Assembly (NCBI GenBank): GCA_031127185.1 | Contig: JARIET010000045.1 | Location: 1-13,570 of the forward strand | Direction: 5' to 3' | From: Gemmatimonadota bacterium | GTDB lineage: Bacteria; Gemmatimonadota; Gemmatimonadetes; Gemmatimonadales; Gemmatimonadaceae | DNA: 13,570 nt | Shown: positions 1 through 7,849 of the stretch, in pieces | How the letters are laid out: each line of letters opens with the position of its first letter | How positions within the stretch are numbered: the first letter of the stretch is position 1 | Translations under genes and position numbers: made by a program | The notes under the pieces: model-generated | The model's input: only the letters and a program-made list of their open reading frames with translations | What the model was told of the DNA's origin: nothing | Database searches by the model: none

Positions 1-1233
1 CTGTTCACGCGCGGCATTCAGCGCAGGCGATGCCTCCGCCATGCGCGGTTCGAGCGCTCCGGCACGCGCAAAGACTTCGAGCGCCGCGTCAATCGGCGCG
101 CCCCATCCCGTGTAGGTGCGATTGCCGAACGCGATGATGCCGACGCCGTAGTCGGGAAGCCAGCGCATCTGCGAACCGAACCCTGGCAGTCCTCCGCTGT
201 GCGCGACGATATGCGCAAACAGACAGTTCGTCGACACGCGGAGTCCGTAGGCGTATCCGCCGGCGTTCAATCGAAAATTTCCCGCCGCATCGCGCCCTGC
301 GGTTGTTGGTGCGGGGCGCCAGACCTGCTGCATCTCGCGCAACGATGACCGCTTCACCGGGCCGGTCTCAGCACCGTCGCGGGGCGGCCATGCGCCGAGA
401 AATGCCGATACCCAGGTGCTGAGGTCGCTGATCGACGTCAGCATCCCGCCCATCGCGCCGAACGATCCGTCGGGAAGTTGCGGCTCCTCCTTCCAGCGCT
501 CGTCCTCCCAGCGATACCCGTGCGCGAGCCGGGCCGGTGTCACCGCCGTCGGCGAATAGGTCGTCGAGCGCATGCCGAGGGGGCGGAGAATGGTCGCCGT
601 GATGTACTCGTTGTATGGCATTCCCGATGCGCGCGTCACGATGCGGCCGAGGATCGCGAATCCATAGTTGGAATACTCGTACGCGACGCCTGGGGTGTTC
701 GAAAAGGGAATACCGCTCGCGATCATCCGCGTGAGTTCGGCTTCGCTCCGCGCCAGCTGCTGGTCGCCCCACGGATTGTCTTCCGGGAATCCTTCGGCGT
801 GCGACAGGAGGTGCCGAATCGTGATGCGTGGTGAGTCCGTGGTCGGGTACTTCAGGGATTTCATCTCTGGCACGTACTTCTCGGCTGGGTCATCCAGCGA
901 GAGCTTGCCGTCGTCGCGGAGCTTCACGATCGCCATCGCCGTGAAGCTCTTGGTCATCGAAGCGATGCGGAAGACGGTGTTCGAGTCCACTGGCGACTTG
1001 GTCTCGACGTGGCGGAATCCGGTCACCCCAATGTGCATCACCTTGCCGTCAACGACCACACCCCACGCTGCGCCGGGAATGTGCTGTTGCTCGGTGAAGC
1101 GCCGCATGATGCTGTCCACGGCCGGCATTGCGGCGCGCAACTTGACGAGGCGAGCGGGATCGGAGAAACCCACGTTTTGGGCGCTGGCGCCCTGCGCCAG
1201 ACAGATAAGAGTCGCGACAGGAATGAGTCTCAT
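1..1233 (-). CDS. Exported serine beta-lactamase-like hydrolase (beta-lactamase/class C PBP family), 3' end cut by window edge
   Basis: Read directly on the minus strand: an open frame of 411 codons from the ATG at 1233 to base 1, still open, so the C-terminus lies outside the window. Residues 1-18 form a signal peptide ending ASA before Q19, so the enzyme should act in the periplasm or outside the cell. All three active-site motifs of the serine beta-lactamase/transpeptidase fold are present: S92-M-T-K95 (nucleophile and general base), Y187-S-N189, and H345-S-G-G348 in place of the KTG box. HxG is typical of the esterase/D-aminopeptidase-like branch, so a peptidase or esterase is at least as likely as antibiotic hydrolysis. 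Other conserved stretches are HLLSHAEG (141-148) and GAMGGMLTS (259-267). The start is supported by the signal peptide and a weak GAAGG just upstream. It is divergent from the barrel gene at 1449. Family assignment is sure; substrate unknown. Confidence 0.93.
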   Translation of the reverse strand, partial: MRLIPVATLICLAQGASAQNVGFSDPARLVKLRAAMPAVDSIMRRFTEQQHIPGAAWGVVVDGKVMHIGVTGFRHVETKSPVDSNTVFRIASMTKSFTAMAIVKLRDDGKLSLDDPAEKYVPEMKSLKYPTTDSPRITIRHLLSHAEGFPEDNPWGDQQLARSEAELTRMIASGIPFSNTPGVAYEYSNYGFAILGRIVTRASGMPYNEYITATILRPLGMRSTTYSPTAVTPARLAHGYRWEDERWKEEPQLPDGSFGAMGGMLTSISDLSTWVSAFLGAWPPRDGAETGPVKRSSLREMQQVWRPAPTTAGRDAAGNFRLNAGGYAYGLRVSTNCLFAHIVAHSGGLPGFGSQMRWLPDYGVGIIAFGNRTYTGWGAPIDAALEVFARAGALEPRMAEASPALNAAREQ

Positions 1234-1310
1234 GACGCCTTCGCAGAATAGGTGGGGGTGTGTCATTGTGGACCGCGCGATGCCGATCTAACGGTCTGCC
1301 CTGGGGTAGC

Positions 1311-1321
1311 ACTTGGCAAGT
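1311..1321. other. Small inverted repeat in the divergent intergenic region
   Basis: ACTTG-G-CAAGT: five-base arms around a single centre base, inside the 215-base gap (1234-1448) between the divergent hydrolase and barrel genes. It could be an operator, but it is short and a chance match is possible. I saw no convincing -35/-10 pair for either gene in this gap. Confidence 0.25.
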
Positions 1322-1448
1322 TAAGTACCGATGACGGACCCATGAACTCTTGGTGAGTGGTCTGGCGGGACCTGGCATCGGTCGCAACCGTTTGCGTGTG
1401 GCCTGCATCTAATGCTGCAGTCATCCCTCCGCCATCGATCCCGGAAAT

Positions 1449-2768
1449 ATGCGACGCATCGTTCGCGCACTGACGCTAGCGCTCCTTCTTGTTGTGGGGT
1501 CTGCCCGCGTGCTTGCTGCACAAGCGGGTGCTGTGCCGCCCGACACGTCGAACTCAGACGCCGTTCGCGTGTTCATCGACTGCCAGAACGCCAACTGCGA
1601 TCGGCAGTTCTTTATCGACCAGATGAAGTGGGTCAACTTTGTACGCGATCGCGTCGTGGCCGACGTGACGTTGCTCGTCACCTCGCTGCGCACCGGCTCG
1701 GGCGGTTCTGAGTACACCATTGCCGCGATTGGCGGTGAGAAGTATCGGGGTCGCGTGGACACAGTTCTGGTGTACAACCAGCCGAACGATGCCGAAGATG
1801 TGGTCCGCCGCCGATTGATGCGGACGTTTGCGCTCGTGCTTGGGCCGTACGCGGCAAAGACCTCGGCAGCACAGCGCCTGACGCTCTCGTACGCCGCGCC
1901 AACCGGGCCGTCGGCAGCTGCGCAGACGATCAAGGATCCGTGGAACTTCTGGATCTACCGCGTGTCGGCCAACGGGTTTGGCAGCGGAGAGAAGAGCCAG
2001 AGTTTTGGGAATATGTTCCTCAGCGCCAGCGCCAACCGGGTGACGGCGGCCTGGAAGATTAACCTCGGATCGAACATCAGCTACGACCAGAGCGAGTTCG
2101 ACATCGGTGATGGCGAGATATTCAAGAAAATTCAGCGCGACTTCGGCACCAACGTCCTGATGGTCAAGAGTCTTGGCGACCACTGGTCGGCGGGAATGAC
2201 GGCGAACGCACAACACTCGGATTTCTCCAACTACGATGTCAACCTGCGCGTGCAGCCGGCCCTCGAGTGGAATTTCTTCCCGTACAAGGATTTCACCCGC
2301 CGACAACTAACTGCGTTCTATACGCTGGGCATGCAATCGGTGCGGTATCAGGACACAACGATTTACAACAAGCTCAAGGAAACGCACCCGCAGCACTCGC
2401 TTAACGTGGCGTGGAACGCTCGCCAGACGTGGGGGTCCGTCAATGTGAGCCTGTTCGGATCACAATACCTCCACAACACCTCGTACAATGGCTATGGTGT
2501 CAGCGGGTTCACTGACCTGCGCCTGACAAAGGGGCTGTCGATCAACATCGGCGGCAACTACTCGCGGGTGAATGATCAACTCTACCTGCGGAAGGGCACG
2601 CTCACTCCGACGCAGGTGGTGGCACGGCAAGAGGCGTTGGCCACCAACTACCGGTACTTCGTGAACTTCGGAATCAGCTATACGTTCGGCTCGATCTTCA
2701 ACAACGTCGTCAACCCGCGGTTCAACTCGTCACGCGGCGGCGGCGGAGGGTTCACGATCAGCTTCTAG
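1449..2768 (+). CDS. Exported probable outer-membrane beta-barrel protein, function unknown
   Basis: 439 residues. Residues 1-24 form a signal peptide (Arg-rich start, hydrophobic core, LAAQAG end). Residues about 38-130 make a compact soluble domain with FIDCQNANCD (two Cys), FVNFVRDRVVADVTLLVTS and a Gly-rich turn before EYTIAAIGG; this resembles the periplasmic N-terminal domain that precedes barrels in many Bacteroidota and Gemmatimonadota proteins. From about residue 165 to the end the sequence alternates polar and aromatic/hydrophobic residues in strand-length blocks rich in Tyr, Asn and Phe, and ends in Phe after a five-Gly run, as outer-membrane barrels do. No catalytic motif is visible. 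The ATG at 1449 is chosen because it begins the signal peptide; the Shine-Dalgarno is weak (CCGGAA). It is convergent with the MATE gene, 31 bases away, with no obvious terminator between them. Role unknown; envelope location is the safe claim. Confidence 0.85.
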   Translation: MRRIVRALTLALLLVVGSARVLAAQAGAVPPDTSNSDAVRVFIDCQNANCDRQFFIDQMKWVNFVRDRVVADVTLLVTSLRTGSGGSEYTIAAIGGEKYRGRVDTVLVYNQPNDAEDVVRRRLMRTFALVLGPYAAKTSAAQRLTLSYAAPTGPSAAAQTIKDPWNFWIYRVSANGFGSGEKSQSFGNMFLSASANRVTAAWKINLGSNISYDQSEFDIGDGEIFKKIQRDFGTNVLMVKSLGDHWSAGMTANAQHSDFSNYDVNLRVQPALEWNFFPYKDFTRRQLTAFYTLGMQSVRYQDTTIYNKLKETHPQHSLNVAWNARQTWGSVNVSLFGSQYLHNTSYNGYGVSGFTDLRLTKGLSINIGGNYSRVNDQLYLRKGTLTPTQVVARQEALATNYRYFVNFGISYTFGSIFNNVVNPRFNSSRGGGGGFTISF

Positions 2769-2799
2769 CGCGGGTACAACTCGTGGGTGCAGTGCGCGG

Positions 2800-4236
2800 C
2801 TAGGGTCGGCTCGGCGTGATGTCCACCTTGATGTTCCGCCACTTCCCCTGATTGAACCGCACCACGCTCAAGACGCAACGCGTGGCGTGCCCCGCGAGAA
2901 TCGCGAGCCAGATGTGAATCGGCTCGAGCGTGGTGAAGCGGCTCACCGTGAAGCAGATGCCGAGCGGCACGATGATCTGTGAGACGATCGAGATGTAGAG
3001 CGGACTCTTCGTATCACCGGTGCCTTGCAGGCCGCCGGTGTAGGTGAGCGCCAGCGTGATGAACAATCCGGAGAGTGCAAGCACACGCAGCAACTCCGTG
3101 CCGATTTCCAGCACGAGCGGCTCGTTCATGCCGAACAATCCCAGCAGTTGCCGCGGAATTAGCAGGAAGAGGGCGCCAATGATGGCCGCCCAAATGAGGC
3201 CGTACCGTGCAGCCGTGTGCACAGCTTCCACGGCCCGATCCGGCTTGCCGGCGCCGAGGTTCTGGCCGGCGATCGCGGCGGCAGCGCCAAGCAGCGCCTG
3301 TGATGTCCACGTGATGAACGAAAACAGCTCCGTGTAGCCCACCGCATACGTCGCCTGCGCCTCAGCGCCGTTCCGCGTGGAGCCGATGTATCCGAGCAGG
3401 AGCACGCCGCCCACGTTCATCGCAATGCCCTGAATACCGGTGGGCAGGCCGAACTTGAAGAGCGACTTGATGATCGCCCAATCCGGGGAAAATCCGTGGT
3501 GCTTGGGAAATGACACCACCCAACCACCACGCATCAGCTTGTACAGCGAATAGACGCCCACGATCCCGAACGCCACCGAGGTACCGATCGCTGCGCCCTT
3601 CGTGCCCATGGCCGGAATCGGTCCCAGACCGCGAATCAGGATGACGTTGAAGATGACGTTCAGGATGGTGGTCGCAATGCCGAGCACCATGGGGGTCCGC
3701 GCGTCGCCTGCCGACCGGAGCGCCCCGCCGAGCATGAAAAAAATCATCATGCCGCTGCTGGAGAGGAACATGATGCGCAGGAACGGCAGCGCTTCGGCCT
3801 GAACGGCCGGCGCGGCATTCACGAGCGTCAGCAGCCAGGGCGCGAGAAAATAGCCGACCGGTGCCAGCACACCCAGAGACAGGAAGACGGCCGTCAGGAA
3901 CGCCTGATAGACCGTGCGGTCCACCTTGTCGTGATCGTTCGCCCCTGCAAAGCGCGCCACCAACACGCTCATGCCGGTGAAGAGCGACGCGATGAAGACG
4001 ATGACAATCAGGAAGATCTGCCACGCCACGCCAATACCGGCGTTACCGGCGAAGCCGACAAAGTTGCCCACCAGCGCGTGGTCGATCACGCCCTGGAGTC
4101 CGCCGAGCATGTTGGCGACTATGGTCGGCCACGCCATCTTGGTGACCGCCGCGCTGAGGTTGCCCTCAACAATCGATCGGTCGTACTGCTTTGCGGGCTT
4201 TTTCCCGTCTTGCGTGGCGGCTGCCGGTACGGACAT
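2800..4236 (-). CDS. MATE family multidrug/cation efflux transporter
   Basis: 478 residues, the usual MATE length. A hydrophilic N-terminus of about 30 residues is followed by some twelve hydrophobic segments arranged as two similar halves. Family hallmarks are WPTIVANMLGGLQGVIDHALVG in the first helix pair, GIGVAWQIF, VLVARFAGAND in the first half, the matching GQNLGAGKPDRAVEAVHTAAR in the second half, and GALRSAGDARTPMVLGI and GGLQGTGDTKSPL at the ends of the halves. MATE proteins export cationic drugs or metabolites in exchange for Na+ or H+; the substrate cannot be read from sequence. The ATG at 4236 has no Shine-Dalgarno, but a TACATT hexamer lies exactly six bases upstream, so the message may be leaderless (inference). 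It is divergent from sucA, sharing the gap 4237-4385, and there is no functional link between the two that I can see. Confidence 0.95.
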   Translation of the reverse strand: MSVPAAATQDGKKPAKQYDRSIVEGNLSAAVTKMAWPTIVANMLGGLQGVIDHALVGNFVGFAGNAGIGVAWQIFLIVIVFIASLFTGMSVLVARFAGANDHDKVDRTVYQAFLTAVFLSLGVLAPVGYFLAPWLLTLVNAAPAVQAEALPFLRIMFLSSSGMMIFFMLGGALRSAGDARTPMVLGIATTILNVIFNVILIRGLGPIPAMGTKGAAIGTSVAFGIVGVYSLYKLMRGGWVVSFPKHHGFSPDWAIIKSLFKFGLPTGIQGIAMNVGGVLLLGYIGSTRNGAEAQATYAVGYTELFSFITWTSQALLGAAAAIAGQNLGAGKPDRAVEAVHTAARYGLIWAAIIGALFLLIPRQLLGLFGMNEPLVLEIGTELLRVLALSGLFITLALTYTGGLQGTGDTKSPLYISIVSQIIVPLGICFTVSRFTTLEPIHIWLAILAGHATRCVLSVVRFNQGKWRNIKVDITPSRP

Positions 4237-4242
4237 TCGTCA

Positions 4243-4248
4243 AATGTA
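4243..4248 (-). promoter_or_regulatory. Possible -10 box for a leaderless MATE transcript
   Basis: TACATT on the minus strand, six bases before the MATE ATG at 4236. This is the same -10-to-ATG distance as in the antitoxin promoter at 11976-12004. No good -35 lies 17 bases upstream (TCACCG only), so this is weak. Confidence 0.3.
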
Positions 4249-4317
4249 GGGGTGAACCCGGGGGCCGGTGAGTGGCAGAACACCCTGATTCGTGGCCTTG
4301 CAACCCCTTCGTGCGTC

Positions 4318-4323
4318 TATAGT
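4318..4323 (+). promoter_or_regulatory. Probable -10 box for sucA
   Basis: TATAGT, one base from the TATAAT consensus, 62 bases before the chosen sucA ATG and placing the transcript start near 4330. The -35 is poor: TTGCAA at 4298-4303 leaves only 14 bases of spacing, and at 17 bases there is only GCCTTG. The box overlaps a possible TTG start at 4323, which argues against that start. Confidence 0.4.
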
Positions 4324-4385
4324 TGACTCCCGGCTCCTCAACGAACCCGCAGGGCGACGGCCCAGCGGGTAAATTTCAGGGCTCT

Positions 4386-7277
4386 ATGGCCGACCTGCAG
4401 CATCCCGTGACCTCTGTTTTCAACGACGCGTACATCGCGGAGACGTACGAGCTGTGGCTCCGCGATCCGTCGTCCGTTGAGGAATCGTGGCGGCAGTTCT
4501 TTGCCCTGGCACAGCGGTACGGTGGCGGTACATCTGCGGCCGCCGCACCCGGCGGCTGGGCCACGGCGCCCGTAGTTGCTCGTCCCCCCGCGTCCCCCCA
4601 CGTCCCGTCGGTTCCCGCAGTTGAACACGTCCCGTCGGTCCCCGCAGTTCCCCCGGTTCCCTCCGTTCCGGCAACGGATCAGGATTTCGCCCGACGGGTC
4701 GTCGGAATAAGCCGCTATCTCAATTCGATCCGCCGGTACGGCTACCTCGCCGTCCAGCTCGACCCGCTCGGCTCGCCGCCCCCAGGCGCCGCCGAGCTTA
4801 CGCTCGAGTATTACGGTATCGTCGACGCCGATCTCGACCTCGTCTCCGGCGACGCGCTCGGTTTTCCGCACCTCAAGACCGCGCGCGACGTGGCCGAGCG
4901 CCTCAAGTACCGCTACACGCGCAACATCGCCGTGGAGTTCGTGCACTGCGGCACCGACGAAGAACGCCAGTGGTTCCGGCAGCTCTTCACGGCGGAACAA
5001 CTCACGCGGCCGCTCTCACCCGATGAAAAGCGCGAGCTCCTCACGCGACTGAGTCAGGTGGAAGGCCTCGAGAAGTTCCTGGGCCGTGCATTCGTGGGCT
5101 ACAAGCGATTCTCCATCGAGGGCACCGACGCCCTCGTGCCGATGCTCGACGAGGCGATCGATCGCGCGGCTGCATCGGGTGCGCGGCACGTCGCGGTCTC
5201 CATGGCGCACCGGGGCCGGCTCAACGTGCTGACGCACGTGATGGGCAAGCCTTTCGCGCAACTCTTCGCCGAGTTCAGCGGCCGCCACGATCATCTCGGC
5301 GGCGCTGCGACTGGTGACGTGAAGTACCACCTCGGCTTCGAAAACAATCTCTCGTCCGTGCACGGACGGCCGTTCCACGTGTCGCTGGTGCCGAACCCGA
5401 GTCACCTCGAGGTAGTGAATCCTGTGCTGCAGGGGATGGCGCGCGCGAAGCAGCGGCACACGGGCGACCCGTATGAGCGCGACGAGTTTTCCGTGCTGCC
5501 CATTTGCATTCACGGCGACGCGGCGTTCCCCGGCGAAGGGATTGTCGCCGAGACGTTCAACCTTGCGCACCTGCGCGGGTACACGGTCGGCGGCACGCTG
5601 CACATCATTGTCAACAATCAGGTCGGGTTCACCACCGATCCCTCGGACTCGCGGTCCACGCGATTCGCGAGCGATTTGGCGAAGGGCTTTGAGATGCCCG
5701 TCATCCACGTGAACGCGGATGACCCGGAAGCCTGCCTCATCGCGATGCGGATCGCGGTCGCATATCGCACCACATTCGGCCGCGATTTCCTGGTGGACCT
5801 TGTGGGCTATCGGCGGCACGGGCACAACGAGGGCGATGAGCCCGCGTACACACAGCCGCTGCTCTACGACAAGATTCGCGCGCATCCCACGGTGCGGCAG
5901 GTACTGGGCAAGCGATTGGTTGAGGAAGGCCTCGCCACGCAGCTCGATGTGGACGCAGAGGAAAAGAAGGTCGCCGCCGAGCTGCAACGCATCTTCGACG
6001 CAATCAAGGACGCGCCGGCTTCGCACGATGCGCATGCGGAGCAGATGGAAGAGCCTTTCCAGCCGCCGGTGACATCGGTCCCGAAGGACCTGCTGCTCAC
6101 GGTCAATGAAGCGCTGCTCACCTGGCCGGAGACATTCACGCCGCATCCACGGCTTGCCAAGCAACTCGAGCGCCGTCGCGACGTGATGGACGCGGTGGGT
6201 GGCATCGACTGGGGCCACGCCGAGTCGCTCGCGTTTGCGAGCATCCTGGCCGATGGCATCAGTGTGCGGATCACCGGGCAGGACGCGGAGCGCGGGACGT
6301 TTTCGCATCGCCATTCGGTGCTGCGCGATGTGAAGACCGGCCAGAGCTGGACGCCGCTGCAGAACATTTCCGGCATGGCGAGCGCTTTTGAGGTGTTCAA
6401 TTCGCCGCTCAGCGAGACCGCGGTGATGGGCTTTGAATACGGCTTCAGTGTGGCATCGCCCGAGACGCTGACCCTATGGGAAGCGCAGTTCGGCGATTTC
6501 GTGAACGTGGCGCAGCCGATCATCGATCAGTTCCTTGTGGCTGACCGTGCCAAGTGGGGTCAGGATTCCGGGCTCGTGCTGTTGCTGCCCCACGGCTATG
6601 AAGGGCAGGGACCTGAGCATTCGAGCGCGCGACTCGAGCGGTTTCTCCAGGCTGCCGCCGAGGGGAACATGCGGATCGCGTACCCCAGCACGCCGGCGCA
6701 GTACTTCCATATCCTGCGGCGGCAGGCGTTGGTGAAGGCGCGACGACCGTTGATCCTGATGCAGCCCAAGTCGCTGTTGCGTCTGCAGCAGGCGATGTGC
6801 CGGCTCACCGACCTTTCCGAAGGCGCCTTCCATCCGGTGATCGACGATCCCGATGGGCCGTCCAAGCGCGAGCGCGTGACGCGGCTCGTGCTCTGCACGG
6901 GCAAGGTGTATTACGATCTGGCGGCAAAGGAAATTCCGGCCGAAGTGGCGGTGGTTCGTGTGGAGGAGCTCTATCCCTGGCCGCACGCTGATCTCACCTG
7001 GCTGCTCGACGGCTACACGTCACTCCGCGATGTGGTCTGGTGCCAGGAGGAGCCCAAGAATCAGGGTGCCTGGACCTGGGTGGCACCGCGGCTGCGTGGC
7101 ACCGTGGGCAACGCGGTCTCGATTCGCTACGTGGGGCGCCCGGAGCGGGCGAGCCCAGCCGAAGGCTATACAAGCGATCACACGGCTGAGCAGACGCGAA
7201 TTGTGGAGGAAGCGTTAAGCACAACGCCGAGCGCGCCAGGACGGAGACGGTCGAGTGGGGTGTTGCACATCGTGTAG
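4386..7277 (+). CDS. sucA: 2-oxoglutarate dehydrogenase E1 component (thiamine diphosphate-dependent)
   Basis: 963 residues. This E1 enzyme decarboxylates 2-oxoglutarate with thiamine diphosphate and passes the succinyl group to the lipoyl E2 component in the TCA cycle. Residues 6-42 form the N-terminal segment known to contact E2 (FNDAYIAETYELWLRDP). A Pro/Val repeat linker (about 66-97) is followed by the small helical domain (LAVQLDPLG) and the catalytic core. Conserved elements include H275-R-G-R-L-N-V, GDVKYHLGF, SHLEVVNPV, the ThDP/Mg motif G377-D378 with N410-N411-Q, GYRRHGHNEGDEP, GQDAERGTFSHRH starting at G631, and HGYEGQGPEHSSAR at 736. The C-terminal domain ends in a short Ser/Arg-rich tail. 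ATG 4386 is chosen because the family N-terminus starts there and CAGGG precedes it; an in-frame TTG at 4323 would add 21 non-conserved residues and overlaps the -10 box. No E2 or E3 gene is adjacent. Confidence 0.97.
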   Translation: MADLQHPVTSVFNDAYIAETYELWLRDPSSVEESWRQFFALAQRYGGGTSAAAAPGGWATAPVVARPPASPHVPSVPAVEHVPSVPAVPPVPSVPATDQDFARRVVGISRYLNSIRRYGYLAVQLDPLGSPPPGAAELTLEYYGIVDADLDLVSGDALGFPHLKTARDVAERLKYRYTRNIAVEFVHCGTDEERQWFRQLFTAEQLTRPLSPDEKRELLTRLSQVEGLEKFLGRAFVGYKRFSIEGTDALVPMLDEAIDRAAASGARHVAVSMAHRGRLNVLTHVMGKPFAQLFAEFSGRHDHLGGAATGDVKYHLGFENNLSSVHGRPFHVSLVPNPSHLEVVNPVLQGMARAKQRHTGDPYERDEFSVLPICIHGDAAFPGEGIVAETFNLAHLRGYTVGGTLHIIVNNQVGFTTDPSDSRSTRFASDLAKGFEMPVIHVNADDPEACLIAMRIAVAYRTTFGRDFLVDLVGYRRHGHNEGDEPAYTQPLLYDKIRAHPTVRQVLGKRLVEEGLATQLDVDAEEKKVAAELQRIFDAIKDAPASHDAHAEQMEEPFQPPVTSVPKDLLLTVNEALLTWPETFTPHPRLAKQLERRRDVMDAVGGIDWGHAESLAFASILADGISVRITGQDAERGTFSHRHSVLRDVKTGQSWTPLQNISGMASAFEVFNSPLSETAVMGFEYGFSVASPETLTLWEAQFGDFVNVAQPIIDQFLVADRAKWGQDSGLVLLLPHGYEGQGPEHSSARLERFLQAAAEGNMRIAYPSTPAQYFHILRRQALVKARRPLILMQPKSLLRLQQAMCRLTDLSEGAFHPVIDDPDGPSKRERVTRLVLCTGKVYYDLAAKEIPAEVAVVRVEELYPWPHADLTWLLDGYTSLRDVVWCQEEPKNQGAWTWVAPRLRGTVGNAVSIRYVGRPERASPAEGYTSDHTAEQTRIVEEALSTTPSAPGRRRSSGVLHIV
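4599..4673 (+). repeat. Tandem direct repeat coding the Pro/Val linker of SucA
   Basis: Two 24-base units at 4599-4622 and 4626-4649 differ at one base and are spaced by one codon (period 27). A third, degenerate unit follows at 4650-4673. They encode HVPSVPAV, HVPSVPAV and PPVPSVPA (residues about 72-96), a flexible Pro/Val linker between the E2-contacting N-terminus and the catalytic body. The in-frame units look like products of slippage or duplication and could vary between strains. Confidence 0.85.
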
Positions 7278-7293
7278 GGACGGACGCGCACAA

Positions 7294-7306
7294 GGTCGGC
7301 GCGACC
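7294..7306. terminator. Weak hairpin between convergent sucA and DM13 gene
   Basis: GGTCG-GCG-CGACC: five perfect pairs with a three-base loop in the 30-base gap between the two convergent stop codons. There is no T-tract on either strand. It may help end transcription but the stem is short. Confidence 0.25.
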
Positions 7307-7307
7307 G

Positions 7308-7784
7308 TTATCCGAGCGGCGCCGCCCCAAAGTTCACAGAGAAGCGCCGGCACCATATCGACACCGCCCGATATTGGCGCAGGTCAACGTCGACAGGCAG
7401 GATGTAGTTCTGGTCGCCCACGTTTCCCTTGAGTTCACCAAGGTCCACGAAGCCATCGCGATCAGCGGCGCTGTTGTCGTTCACGTCGGCCGCGCCAACA
7501 AGGTAGACGCGCACGTCGGGGCCGTTCGACGTCGCGAACCCACTGAGCCGCAGCATGCGCCGCCCGTCTGCCATCTGATAGATGGTCGCGCGGCCGCTGG
7601 TTTGATGCGCGTTGGAATGGAAGTCGCCACTCACGAGGACCGCGGCACTCGCCGCCGCCGCCGGAGGCGCTTCGCTGACCTCGCGATCGATAAAAAGGCG
7701 CTCGGGGCGAAACAGGTACCAGCCGACCACTGCTGCCACCCCCGCAAGGGCGGCAATCGGGAAGAACAGTTTGCGTGTGATCAT
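7308..7784 (-). CDS. Membrane-anchored DM13 (electron transfer DM13) domain protein
   Basis: 158 residues. Residues about 7-25 are one hydrophobic helix preceded by Arg/Lys, an N-terminal anchor or uncleaved signal, followed by a Pro/Ala linker (39-48). Residues 51-153 match the DM13 domain: SGDFHSNAHQTSGRATIY, LRLSGFATSNGPDVRVYLVG, LGELKGNVGDQNYILP and the terminal VSIWCRRFSVNFG with the single conserved Cys (C145). DM13 domains are predicted, not proven, to take part in extracytoplasmic electron transfer or redox chemistry. ATG 7784 is preferred over the upstream start at 7850 because it begins the hydrophobic helix and sits 8 bases after the ECF-type promoter at 7793-7820; the longer form would include the promoter in the coding region. 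The gene is divergent from the ECF sigma factor gene and probably one of its targets. Confidence 0.9.
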   Translation of the reverse strand: MITRKLFFPIAALAGVAAVVGWYLFRPERLFIDREVSEAPPAAAASAAVLVSGDFHSNAHQTSGRATIYQMADGRRMLRLSGFATSNGPDVRVYLVGAADVNDNSAADRDGFVDLGELKGNVGDQNYILPVDVDLRQYRAVSIWCRRFSVNFGAAPLG

Positions 7785-7792
7785 GCCCAGAA

Positions 7793-7820
7793 TAATGCGG
7801 GTCGGTCGCGTTAGGTTCCC
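7793..7820 (-). promoter_or_regulatory. ECF-type promoter of the DM13 gene (GGGAAC-N17-CATTA)
   Basis: On the minus strand GGGAAC (7820-7815) is followed by exactly 17 bases and CATTA (7797-7793), then 8 bases to the ATG at 7784. GGAAC is the canonical -35 core of ECF sigma factors, and 17 bases from GGAAC to the -10 equals the spacing of E. coli sigma-E promoters (GGAACTT-N15). The same element precedes the lipoprotein and spondin genes. The predicted transcript starts 2-3 bases before the ATG, so it is nearly leaderless. Confidence 0.7.
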
Positions 7821-7826
7821 GAACCT
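7813..7826. promoter_or_regulatory. Perfect inverted repeat overlapping the ECF -35 box in the sigma/DM13 divergent gap
   Basis: AGGTTC-CC-GAACCT: six-base arms around a two-base centre. One arm supplies the GGGAAC -35 box of the DM13 promoter. The other arm gives a degenerate outward-facing -35 (CCGAAC) toward the sigma gene, with CAAAG at the same 17-base distance. It may be a divergent promoter core or a repressor site. Confidence 0.45.
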
Positions 7827-7849
7827 TGTCCACCCCAACACCAAAGCCA

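Noticed and set aside
1..1233. Calling the left-edge gene a true antibiotic-inactivating beta-lactamase
   Set aside because: The third motif is HSGG rather than KTG, and the family includes many esterases and peptidases; resistance cannot be claimed.
4323..4385. In-frame TTG start for sucA adding 21 residues
   Set aside because: The added residues are not conserved and the TTG overlaps the likely -10 box; ATG 4386 matches the family N-terminus.
5016..6314. Long minus-strand open frame (432 codons) opposite sucA
   Set aside because: It mirrors the codon structure of a strongly conserved gene in GC-rich DNA and its translation is Arg/His/Val-rich with no domain; it is a shadow frame.
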